From NCBI GenBank assembly GCA_028289095.1, contig JAQGGY010000046.1, positions 1-22,483 on the forward strand: 22,483 bases of DNA, read 5' to 3'. Of this stretch, positions 7,192-13,979 are shown piece by piece. Position 1 is the stretch's first letter, and the number at the start of each line of letters is the position of its first letter. The stretch is from Candidatus Saccharimonadota bacterium (GTDB lineage: Bacteria > Patescibacteriota > Saccharimonadia > Saccharimonadales > Saccharimonadaceae). Below the pieces are notes generated by a model. It worked only from the letters and a program-made list of their open reading frames with translations. It was not told where the DNA came from and ran no database searches. The translations under genes were made by a program, and so were the position numbers.

Positions 7192-9191
7192 GGAAGTCCT
7201 ACATTTTAATCAGTATCGGACTTGCCGTAATAATTATTGCAGCTGGATCAATCATTCTTGTAAGGAAAAACTCCCCACAGAATAATACGTCAACCCTTAT
7301 TCAGTCATCAACATTAGATACACTGCCGGTCAAGGATGGCTCATCTGCTGATACAAAGCATCTTGCGCCTACAATTATACCGCCAACCAATAGCTGGCTA
7401 AGTGGCATGGTTCTGCAAACCGATCCAAAACCGGTATATCCGATGCCGCTCAGCTTTTTTGCAAAAGAGTCTGAGTTCGAAATAGGACTACCCACGGTTG
7501 CGGTTACTGCGACGACGATTAATGGCGGTCATACTGCCGGCATGCAAATATCAGTAGCGAAGGCTGCTACTTTTCAGATGACAAGATTTGATAAGATTTC
7601 TGCCACGTTGACATATGAAGATGCTGAAGGATCTAAACTTGGCAGTGTAACACTTGCTGAAGGTGTTCCCTATGTCTATTACCGTGCACTTGAAGCAGGT
7701 ACTTTGACACTAAATGACATCATCCCAGCGCAAGGCGCCAACAGTACCTCGAAGTATTTGCGATACACCAAAGCAGGTCATGATTATGTCGCATTGATCG
7801 ACAACGGCAGCATTACTGCGACAGGCGGGTCAAATGCTAACGTCAAACTCGAAAAGGGTAGTTTAGTGACATTTTATGCGCTACCGGACAATGGTAAAGA
7901 TAATTTACGTGAGTTTGCCGGTAACGAGGTTGCGTCAGTCACTACTACGCATAAGGTTAGCAAAGAAATAGCAACTACCACCTTAGAATACAATACAGCT
8001 AATAATAAACCGACTGTCTACGCACCAATGGGCTATGCGATTACGTCTAAACCAGATGTCGTTATTGCGTCGTATGAAAATATTTACGGTCGAATGCAGG
8101 CCGAGGCAGGCAATAAGCTAACGACAAATGCTCCGATTATTCCAGCGTCTAGCCAACTAGATCTGTCACAGCTAACTTCAGACCACAAGCAACGATTGAT
8201 CGAGCTGCTAAATGATGACGTTACCACGACTAAAATCACCGCACAGGATAGTTATTATGCAGGCAAACAGCTTGGCCGTGCCGCTAACCTGCTTGATATC
8301 GCCATGCAGCTAAAACAAGATGATGCAGTTAAAAAACTACAGACTATTATCAAAGATGAACTTACGAAACGACTAGACAGCAATTACTTTTACTACGATA
8401 GTAAGATTAAAGGCATTGCGGCGACTACTAGTGCATTCGGGTCAGAGGATTTTAATGACCATCATTTCCACTATGGTAATTTTATATATGCGGCAAGTAT
8501 TCTTGGACGATATGACAAGCCGTTCCTGGCTGATTACAAAGATAAAATGAATCTGCTTGTTGCCGACATTGCATCGTATAAACCTACGGATAAGTTTCCC
8601 GTTCAACGGAATTACGATGCATACGCGGGACATTCATGGGCGGCTGGACTTGCGCCGTTTGCTGATGGAAATAATCAGGAGTCGAGCTCGGAAGCAATGA
8701 ATGCTTGGAATGCCGTTGCTTTGTGGGGAGAACTAATTAACAATGAGGAATTAGCAACGACAGGGAAATGGATGCTAGCCAACGAATCTTCAACTGCTCG
8801 TAATGTATGGCGATCACCGCCTATAGAAATTCCCGGTAGATCAAAGTACACAAGTCCAATTACGTCATTGAATTTTGGTGGTAAATTGACCTACGCTACT
8901 TTTTTTAGTGACGAGCCAAATGCGAAGCTTGGTATTCAGTTGATTAGTATGAACCCATTTATGACAGAACTTTCCCGTGATTCCGAAAAAATTAGTGAAG
9001 TAGTAGATAAATCTATCGCAAACAATAATTTCAATGTCCCTCTGGGCGATTACATACTAATGTACCTCAGCTTACAAGAGCCAGAGCGTGCGCTGGATAA
9101 TGCAGTAAAACAGCAAGATGAATATATCGACGACGGCAGTTCAAGGACGTACCTTAACGCGTTTATATTTAGCCAAGTAAACCAAGATTAA
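7188..9191 (+). CDS. Membrane-anchored GH81 endo-beta-1,3-glucanase
   Basis: This 667-residue protein has an N-terminal signal-anchor helix (about 5-25), a short linker, and a full GH81 module. Key features are the N-terminal PPTNSWLSGMVLQTDPKPVY segment, the motif NDHHFHYGNFIYAA with Asp424 in the place of the catalytic acid, GHSWAAGLAPFADGNNQESS, and Glu498 and Glu502 (QESSSEA), of which the second matches the catalytic base of the family. The spacing Asp to first Glu (74) is close to that of characterised GH81 enzymes. GH81 enzymes hydrolyse internal beta-1,3-glucan bonds by inversion. Encoded in the same operon as a synthase and an adaptor, it most likely trims or releases the glucan made by the cell, as BcsZ does for cellulose; an attack on host or fungal glucan is the alternative. 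Confidence 0.9.
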   Translation: MRKSYILISIGLAVIIIAAGSIILVRKNSPQNNTSTLIQSSTLDTLPVKDGSSADTKHLAPTIIPPTNSWLSGMVLQTDPKPVYPMPLSFFAKESEFEIGLPTVAVTATTINGGHTAGMQISVAKAATFQMTRFDKISATLTYEDAEGSKLGSVTLAEGVPYVYYRALEAGTLTLNDIIPAQGANSTSKYLRYTKAGHDYVALIDNGSITATGGSNANVKLEKGSLVTFYALPDNGKDNLREFAGNEVASVTTTHKVSKEIATTTLEYNTANNKPTVYAPMGYAITSKPDVVIASYENIYGRMQAEAGNKLTTNAPIIPASSQLDLSQLTSDHKQRLIELLNDDVTTTKITAQDSYYAGKQLGRAANLLDIAMQLKQDDAVKKLQTIIKDELTKRLDSNYFYYDSKIKGIAATTSAFGSEDFNDHHFHYGNFIYAASILGRYDKPFLADYKDKMNLLVADIASYKPTDKFPVQRNYDAYAGHSWAAGLAPFADGNNQESSSEAMNAWNAVALWGELINNEELATTGKWMLANESSTARNVWRSPPIEIPGRSKYTSPITSLNFGGKLTYATFFSDEPNAKLGIQLISMNPFMTELSRDSEKISEVVDKSIANNNFNVPLGDYILMYLSLQEPERALDNAVKQQDEYIDDGSSRTYLNAFIFSQVNQD

Positions 9192-9274
9192 TACATAGCA
9201 ACAATAGATATGCACACATCAGTAGCTTCGCACGCATAGCTGTGTATAAGGTCAAGTAGCTTAAGCCTATTTCA

Positions 9275-9297
9275 GAAGTCTTTATATTTGATATACT
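9275..9297 (+). promoter_or_regulatory. Extended -10 promoter with GAAGTC element (leader ORF)
   Basis: GAAGTCTTTATATTTGA is followed by TATACT (9292-9297), with TGA in front of the hexamer, and by an ATG at 9304 after 6 nt. It has the same form as the promoters of single leaderless genes at 1083, 1852 and 10626. Confidence 0.6.
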
Positions 9298-9303
9298 ATC
9301 GAT

Positions 9304-9360
9304 ATGAATAAAGCCCTTTATGATTATGCTTATGCTTGCATGCTTTATACTGAGAAATAG
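9304..9360 (+). CDS. 18-codon leader ORF before pilin 3
   Basis: A small frame MNKALYDYAYACMLYTEK starts 6 nt after its own extended -10 promoter and stops at 9358-9360, one base before the pilin ATG. It contains four Tyr and crosses the pilin's own promoter cassette (9334-9351). The promoter and the near-overlap with the pilin start are the evidence that it is translated; conservation cannot be tested here. It could be a translational coupler, or only the chance reading of a second promoter. Confidence 0.4.
   Translation: MNKALYDYAYACMLYTEK
9334..9351 (+). promoter_or_regulatory. Pilin-type promoter cassette, copy 3
   Basis: GCTTGCATGCTTTATACT differs at one base from copies 1 and 2. The -10 TATACT is at 9346-9351 and the ATG at 9362 follows after 10 nt. 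It lies inside the 18-codon leader ORF. Confidence 0.65.
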
Positions 9361-9361
9361 T

Positions 9362-9925
9362 ATGTGGGCAAAACAAAAACAACAAACTGGTTTTACTATT
9401 GGAGAGTTACTGATAGTCATCGTCGTTATTGGTATTTTAGCTGCCATTACCATCGTGGCGTATAACGGTGTTCAAGCGCGTGCTCGAGACAGTCAGCGTA
9501 TGACAGATTTACGTTCTATCCAGCAATCATTAGAGCTATATAAGATACAGAATGGTGCGTATCCGACAACGAATGCGACGGCTGCAGCCATATGCGCACC
9601 CCATACGAACGGTTACAGCTACAGCGACGCGACTGACGGCTCTTGGCTTAGCAATCTTGTGACAAATAAAATAATTAGCAAGGCACCAATGTCACCCGGC
9701 AACGACTGTACACACTACTACAGTTACCTTTATGTCACAGCAGCCAGTTATGGCTGTACGGGCTTGCGAACGGCGAACTATTACGTGCTTCAGATTGCCG
9801 GTACCGACGGGGCCGTCCCTATTCCAAGCGATGCCGTCACTGGCACATGGAGACCATGCACCGGAGCGACAGCCGGTTGGGGCACAAGCACCACGCACTG
9901 GACGTTCCAAAAGGATGACATCTGA
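9362..9925 (+). CDS. Type IV pilin-like protein 3 (prepilin)
   Basis: This 187-residue prepilin has the leader MWAKQKQQTG, cleavage at Gly10/Phe11 and Glu at +5. At +4 it has Gly instead of the Val of the other copies (FTIGELL), caused by a single T-to-G change, which may alter helix packing. The C-domain has four Cys and shares the C...NYYVLQI...C...W order with pilin 1. Its first about 74 coding bases match pilin 4 at 10048 except for that one base. The longer frame from 9320 is rejected as a start because it would place the promoter inside the gene. Confidence 0.92.
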   Translation: MWAKQKQQTGFTIGELLIVIVVIGILAAITIVAYNGVQARARDSQRMTDLRSIQQSLELYKIQNGAYPTTNATAAAICAPHTNGYSYSDATDGSWLSNLVTNKIISKAPMSPGNDCTHYYSYLYVTAASYGCTGLRTANYYVLQIAGTDGAVPIPSDAVTGTWRPCTGATAGWGTSTTHWTFQKDDI

Positions 9926-9980
9926 ATCAGGATAGCTGTTAGCTAGCGTCTGCTGGCAGGTTGCCAATATAAACACGATA

Positions 9981-10008
9981 CTTAAAGATTTCTACGGAGA
10001 TCTTTAAG
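9981..10008 (+). terminator. Hairpin between pilins 3 and 4
   Basis: CTTAAAGAT (9981-9989) pairs perfectly with ATCTTTAAG (10000-10008) around a 10-nt loop. Only TTT follows, so this is a weak terminator or an mRNA-stabilising hairpin at the end of the pilin 3 transcript. Confidence 0.4.
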
Positions 10009-10019
10009 TTTGCACTTGA

Positions 10020-10037
10020 GCTTACATGCATTATACT
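10020..10037 (+). promoter_or_regulatory. Pilin-type promoter cassette, copy 4
   Basis: GCTTACATGCATTATACT differs at one base from copy 1. The -10 TATACT is at 10032-10037, with the ATG at 10048 after 10 nt. Confidence 0.7.
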
Positions 10038-10047
10038 TAGATGTAAT

Positions 10048-10596
10048 ATGTGGGCAAAACAAAAACAACAAACTGGTTTTACTATTGTAGAGTTACTGAT
10101 AGTCATCGTCGTTATTGGTATACTGGCCGCAATTACAATTGTCGCATTTAATGGGGTTCAACAGCGTGCCAGAGATACGCAGCGCAAAAGCGACCTTACT
10201 CAGATAGCAAAGTCACTTCATCTATATAATGCAGACAATGGCACATTTGCAGGTTCTGGAAGCGGCTGCGGGTCGGGAGGGAACGGTTCTGGATGGTATC
10301 ATAGCGATTACGACGGCGCCGGCCCCTATGTATCAACTAGCCAATGCCTGGTTACTGGAAAACAGATATCGGCGCACCTGACTGATCCACAATGGTCTCA
10401 GGGATGTATTGCAGTTCCGGACACTACTCCTGTTCAAAGTGACTGCTCGTATTATATGAAATACGAATGTGGAAGCGGCACTTATCTATACGCCAATTTA
10501 GAAAGCATGCCACATTCAACTACAGATACTGACGGAGCGTGTATGACAACTTTAGATTCCAGTTATGGCATGAATTATCATATAAGGGTGAACTAG
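10048..10596 (+). CDS. Type IV pilin-like protein 4 (prepilin)
   Basis: This 182-residue prepilin has the leader MWAKQKQQTG, cleavage at Gly10/Phe11, Glu at +5 and the common anchor helix. The C-domain is Gly/Ser-rich at its start (GTFAGSGSGCGSGGNGSGW) and has six Cys, so up to three disulfides. It differs in sequence from the other pilins after about residue 40, while the first 25 codons are almost identical at DNA level to pilin 3. The two genes lie 122 nt apart, so a recent duplication or gene conversion of the 5' part is likely. Confidence 0.92.
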   Translation: MWAKQKQQTGFTIVELLIVIVVIGILAAITIVAFNGVQQRARDTQRKSDLTQIAKSLHLYNADNGTFAGSGSGCGSGGNGSGWYHSDYDGAGPYVSTSQCLVTGKQISAHLTDPQWSQGCIAVPDTTPVQSDCSYYMKYECGSGTYLYANLESMPHSTTDTDGACMTTLDSSYGMNYHIRVN

Positions 10597-10625
10597 ATAT
10601 TAATAAGATGATTAGGGATTTTATT

Positions 10626-10649
10626 AAAGTCTTTTTTATTTGATATGAT
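10626..10649 (+). promoter_or_regulatory. Extended -10 promoter with AAAGTC element
   Basis: AAAGTCTTTTTTATTTGA runs into TATGAT (10644-10649), and the ATG at 10656 follows after 6 nt. The distance from AAGTC to the -10 matches the other promoters of this type. A weak AT-rich hairpin (about 10598-10621) in front suggests that the T-run may also end the pilin 4 transcript. Confidence 0.55.
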
Positions 10650-10655
10650 CTATTT

Positions 10656-10889
10656 ATGATCAAAGACACTCCATACAGTCCCGTATATAAACGTTTAGCC
10701 GTGACTGTGATTTTCTCGCCAGCGATATTTCAATTTTTTCAGGCGGCAAGTAGGTCAGAGGCGGATGAATCGCAAATGTTTTACAGCTATGCTGCTTTGA
10801 TGGTACTACCTAGTTTAATTTCTGTTTATTATTTCTTATCCGCATTGAACAAATTGAACCAAATCAAAAAAACAACAAAAGCTAAATGA
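10656..10889 (+). CDS. Small two-helix membrane protein, unknown
   Basis: This 77-residue protein has predicted helices at about residues 12-31 and 43-64, and a lysine-rich tail (LNQIKKTTKAK) that should stay in the cytoplasm. The start is fixed by the leaderless-type promoter 6 nt upstream. No family recognised. Confidence 0.6.
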   Translation: MIKDTPYSPVYKRLAVTVIFSPAIFQFFQAASRSEADESQMFYSYAALMVLPSLISVYYFLSALNKLNQIKKTTKAK

Positions 10890-10948
10890 CAGCATGAACA
10901 ATAGCGAGCAACGCACTATGTAAGCTAATCAAAAAAGGATTACACGAT

Positions 10949-11140
10949 ATGAAAAAAGACTTCTTAACTGCCGTCTTGATACTGATATCAATTCTGACTT
11001 TATGGTTTACTATCTGGTTTACACGGACGAGCATAGAGCATCAAAACAGACAAAGCGAGCAGCCGCTTGAATGTACCGATAACTATGTAGATAAAAACGG
11101 CCTAAGCCGTCAACGTTTGATATGCGGCAGCTCACACTAG
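10949..11140 (+). CDS. Small single-helix membrane or exported protein, unknown
   Basis: This 63-residue protein starts MKKDF followed by a hydrophobic helix (TAVLILISILTLWFTIWFT, about 7-25) and a polar outside part with two Cys (ECTDNY and LICGSS) that may form a disulfide. AAGGAT 8 nt before the ATG is a reasonable ribosome binding site, so this gene uses the leadered mode and may be cotranscribed with the gene at 10656. No family recognised. Confidence 0.5.
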   Translation: MKKDFLTAVLILISILTLWFTIWFTRTSIEHQNRQSEQPLECTDNYVDKNGLSRQRLICGSSH

Positions 11141-11193
11141 CGCTTCCTATATTTCACACGCGCCAGCCATTGCATACAATTCCGGTAGACATC

Positions 11194-11210
11194 CTTTTGT
11201 TTGATATAGT
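11194..11210 (+). promoter_or_regulatory. Extended -10 promoter
   Basis: CTTTTGTTTGATATAGT ends with TATAGT at 11205-11210 with TGA in front. The ATG at 11217 follows after 6 nt. It shares the TTTTGTTTG block of the promoters at 1083 and 1852 but not their GAAGTC part. Confidence 0.6.
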
Positions 11211-11216
11211 AAAAAC

Positions 11217-11756
11217 ATGCGTACTATCCCGACCGTGTCTAAAAGTTCAACATCGAGCACTAAACCTCGACAGGACAGAACTGAACTTGGAAAACTGTAC
11301 CCGAAACCAAAAACATATGATCAACAGCGAACGGATCGGCAGGCACGCGAACAGCGAAGACTAATGCGCATGCCTCGTCACGTAGCTTTTTCGACCGCTA
11401 CACGCTTATTTATCCTGATAAGCCTGGGTGCGTTTTTTCTATCAGCAGCACCGGTAATACTATTTTATAACGTCCTAACGGGTGCATTTTGGGTGGTAGC
11501 GTTAGCATTGATTATATTAGGTGTCATTAAATGGCAGGGTGGTGAGGCATCTACTGCTTTATATAGTCTTGGATTGAATGATAGCGGTTTTCTTACCCTG
11601 TATGCACTCACGATCGCACCGATCGGGATTGTCGCATTATATATCTTAAATACACACATCAATGGAGCCTTACTGGTCATACTATATATAGGAATATTTA
11701 TATTGAACTACGTAATTATCCGCGCACTTATTCGATACTTAATCAAACAGCAATAG
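11217..11756 (+). CDS. Multi-helix membrane protein with basic N-terminal tail, unknown
   Basis: This 179-residue protein begins with about 60 polar, strongly basic residues (QQRTDRQAREQRRLMRMPRH) expected to lie in the cytoplasm. Helices follow at about 63-85, 87-107, 123-143 and 148-172. The basic tail could bind nucleic acid or lipid head groups, which is a guess. The start is supported by an extended -10 box 6 nt upstream. No family recognised. Confidence 0.7.
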   Translation: MRTIPTVSKSSTSSTKPRQDRTELGKLYPKPKTYDQQRTDRQAREQRRLMRMPRHVAFSTATRLFILISLGAFFLSAAPVILFYNVLTGAFWVVALALIILGVIKWQGGEASTALYSLGLNDSGFLTLYALTIAPIGIVALYILNTHINGALLVILYIGIFILNYVIIRALIRYLIKQQ

Positions 11757-11843
11757 GATTAAAGACGGACTTCACGCTGATTCGTCAGAGATCGGCTGTC
11801 ATATTCGAAATACTGCACAAAAAATCTAACAGAAGAGTATTGA

Positions 11844-11867
11844 TATATCTAAATATTTCGATATACT
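11844..11867 (+). promoter_or_regulatory. Promoter and likely ArsR operator
   Basis: The -10 TATACT (11862-11867) lies 9 nt before the ATG of the ArsR-type gene. An inverted repeat TATATC (11844-11849) / GATATA (11860-11865) overlaps it. A repressor bound there would block RNA polymerase, which fits the self-regulation usual for ArsR proteins. Confidence 0.5.
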
Positions 11868-11876
11868 AGAATAAGT

Positions 11877-12155
11877 ATGAATAATAAAACCGTCGCTATA
11901 TTAAAAAGCCTTGCCGATGATACACGGATATCAATCGTTCGACGGCTGGCGCAAGACGAATGTGAAATCGCAAGCAGTGAAATCGTTCAGGCCTGCGCAG
12001 ATTTTCTAAAATTATCACAACCAACCATGAGTCACCACTTTGCCCGATTGGTTCAATCCGGCGTACTGATCGAACGTAAAGTCGGTACAGAAAAAATATA
12101 TCAATTAGACAAAGATTTACTATCAAGCATCGGCGTCGACGTAACAAAGCTGTAG
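11877..12155 (+). CDS. ArsR-family winged-helix transcriptional regulator
   Basis: This 92-residue protein is essentially one ArsR-type DNA-binding domain: N-terminal helix AILKSLADDTRISIVRRLAQ, recognition-helix region KLSQPTMSHHFARLVQSGVL (about 48-67) and a wing, IERKVGTEKIYQLD. No metal-binding Cys pattern (ELCVCD-type) is visible in the recognition helix, so sensing of metal is not supported; redox or ligand sensing, or simple dimer control, are possible. The single Cys residues at about 24 and 40 could act in a redox switch. It is 16 nt upstream of a flavin oxidoreductase gene and probably represses the operon. Confidence 0.88.
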   Translation: MNNKTVAILKSLADDTRISIVRRLAQDECEIASSEIVQACADFLKLSQPTMSHHFARLVQSGVLIERKVGTEKIYQLDKDLLSSIGVDVTKL

Positions 12156-12171
12156 CCAAAACGGAGGAAAA

Positions 12172-13248
12172 ATGACACAACAAAAAACGAAATCATCTAC
12201 AAAGTACCTATTTGGACTGGATACATTCGGCGATATACCATCTGATAATAACGGCAAACTAATGGGCCATCCGCAAGCAATACGCCAAGTAGTTAAAGAG
12301 GCGATACTAGCCGATAAATTAGGTGTCGACGTCATTGCATTAGGCGAACATCACCGGCCCGACTATTCAATATCAAGCCCCGAAACAATCTTGGCTGGCA
12401 TTGCGACGCGCACCAAAAACATTACACTCGCAACTGGCGTAACCGTGCTAAGTAGTGATGATCCTGTCCGTGTATATCAACGGTTCGCGACACTTGACGC
12501 ATTGTCTAACGGTCGCGCACAGGTAATATTAGGCCGCGGCTCATTTACCGAATCGTTTCCATTATTCGGCTATGACCTACAAGATTATAATGTGCTATTC
12601 GAAGAAAAAATCGAGCTGTTTGCGGAACTGATCAAAGAAAAACCTGTCACGTGGAGCGGCACCACTCGGGCAGCACTAAACAAGGCCGATGTATACCCAA
12701 AAACCGAATCTGGTCACCTTGACACACGCGTAGGCGTCGGTGGATCGCCTGAATCTGTCGTACGTGCGGCACGCTATGGCTTTCCGTTAGTATTAGCTAT
12801 TATTGGCGGTTCACCTGATCGGTTTGTTCCGTATGTCGAATTGTACCGGCGAGCATCTGCCGAATTAGGTACGACAGCGCACCCGATAGGCGTCCATTCG
12901 CCTGGTTTTGTCGCCGATACCGACCAAGAAGCCCGCGACATCGCATGGCGTCCATTCAAAGAAAATCGTGACCGAATTGGTCGCGATCGCGGTTGGCCTT
13001 CGATGACTCGCCAGCAATACGATAGCGAAATAGATAACGGTTCGCTATATATCGGATCACCTGAAACAGTCGCACAAAAGATCGCAAGTACCATGAAAAT
13101 ACTTGATGCAGAACGTTTCGATCTAGTATACGGTTCTGGTTCATTGTCTGCTGAAGCGCGACTTCGGAACATTGAATTGTACGGCAGTGTGGTAATTCCA
13201 CGTGTACGTGAATTACTTAATAACCCACCTGAAACAACCCAAAGCTAG
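12172..13248 (+). CDS. LLM-class (luciferase-like) flavin-dependent oxidoreductase
   Basis: This 358-residue protein shows the bacterial luciferase-like TIM-barrel pattern: FGLDTFGDI at the start, GVDVIALGEHHRPDYSISSP with the conserved GEHH, TRTKNITLATGVTVLSSDDP, YQRFATLDALSNGRAQVILGR, and a C-terminal substrate/phosphate region with VGVGGSPESVVRAARYGFPL. Members use FMN or F420 to oxidise or reduce small organic compounds; the substrate is not clear. A strong ribosome binding site (CGGAGG, about 6 nt from the ATG) fixes the start. The gene sits between an ArsR regulator and a Rossmann oxidoreductase that starts one base after its stop, suggesting that the pair acts together. As Saccharibacteria make few cofactors, the flavin is probably scavenged. 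Confidence 0.92.
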   Translation: MTQQKTKSSTKYLFGLDTFGDIPSDNNGKLMGHPQAIRQVVKEAILADKLGVDVIALGEHHRPDYSISSPETILAGIATRTKNITLATGVTVLSSDDPVRVYQRFATLDALSNGRAQVILGRGSFTESFPLFGYDLQDYNVLFEEKIELFAELIKEKPVTWSGTTRAALNKADVYPKTESGHLDTRVGVGGSPESVVRAARYGFPLVLAIIGGSPDRFVPYVELYRRASAELGTTAHPIGVHSPGFVADTDQEARDIAWRPFKENRDRIGRDRGWPSMTRQQYDSEIDNGSLYIGSPETVAQKIASTMKILDAERFDLVYGSGSLSAEARLRNIELYGSVVIPRVRELLNNPPETTQS

Positions 13249-13249
13249 C

Positions 13250-13894
13250 ATGAAAACACCCGTTGAAACGATTGGCATTCTGGGCGCTGGAAAAGTTGGG
13301 ATCGTATTAGCACAACTAGCAGTAAAGTCAGGATATACCGTCTATATTGCAGGTTCTGGCGATCCAAATAGAATACGGTTAAGTGTAGAAGTACTAGCAC
13401 CTGGCGCCATCGTTACGCATGCTGTCGATGCTGCCACGCACAGTGACATTGTCATACTCGCGCTACCGCTAGGAAAATATAAAACCATTCCAGCGCAGGC
13501 ACTATCAGAAAAGTTAGTGATTGATGCGATGAATTACTGGTGGGAAGTTGATGGCAAGCGTGATGACTTAACAGACCCGCATATATCGTCAAGTGAACTT
13601 GTCCAAGAATTTATACCGTCAGCACGAGTTGTCAAAGCGTTCAATCATATGGGCTATCATCATCTGTACGATGAAGCGAAGGCAAGTGGGGAGGATAATC
13701 GTAAAGCGATCGCAATAGCTGGTGATGATACCAGTGCTATTTCCATTGTCGCACAGGTGGTCAATTCGCTTGGATTTGACCCAGTTGTCATAGGAACGCT
13801 AGCAGACGGGCGTAGACTACAGCCAGGAACGCCAGCATTTGGTGCGAATGTAGATGCAGAAACACTGCGCGCTATGACAGCTGAATCTGCATAG
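13250..13894 (+). CDS. Rossmann-fold F420-oxidoreductase-like NAD(P)-binding protein
   Basis: This 214-residue protein has an N-terminal dinucleotide-binding motif, GILGAGKVGIVLAQ (GxGxxG), followed by GYTVYIAGSGDP, SDIVILALPLGKYKTI, DAMNYWWEVDG and ARVVKAFNHMGYHHL. This is the pattern of the NADPH:F420-reductase-like family (F420_oxidored), also found in bacteria without F420. It may supply reduced cofactor to the preceding LLM enzyme. The frame is open upstream to 13202, but that part overlaps the LLM gene; the ATG at 13250, one base after the LLM stop, gives the normal family start MKTPVETIGILGAG. Translation by termination-reinitiation is likely. Confidence 0.88.
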   Translation: MKTPVETIGILGAGKVGIVLAQLAVKSGYTVYIAGSGDPNRIRLSVEVLAPGAIVTHAVDAATHSDIVILALPLGKYKTIPAQALSEKLVIDAMNYWWEVDGKRDDLTDPHISSSELVQEFIPSARVVKAFNHMGYHHLYDEAKASGEDNRKAIAIAGDDTSAISIVAQVVNSLGFDPVVIGTLADGRRLQPGTPAFGANVDAETLRAMTAESA

Positions 13895-13914
13895 AGCGCG
13901 ACATTCGCCCATAC

Positions 13915-13962
13915 AATAAGCCCAGTGACGATAATGTAAACATTAATAACACTGGACTTATT
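13915..13962. terminator. Bidirectional terminator between convergent genes
   Basis: AATAAGCCCAGTG (13915-13927) pairs with CACTGGACTTATT (13950-13962) with one mismatch, and an inner stem AATGT/ACATT extends it. It lies between the stop of the oxidoreductase (13894) and the stop of the minus-strand pilin (13980). T-rich sequence follows on the plus side (TTATTTGATTT). Confidence 0.7.
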
Positions 13963-13979
13963 TGATTTGTTGCGTTTGT

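Noticed and set aside
9692..9976. Frames on both strands overlapping the end of pilin 3
   Set aside because: Cys/Arg/Pro-rich shadow composition and no promoter or ribosome binding site.
12774..13172. Minus-strand frame of 132 codons within the LLM oxidoreductase
   Set aside because: No ribosome binding site, Arg/Ser-rich composition of an antisense frame, and the plus strand has a clear protein family.
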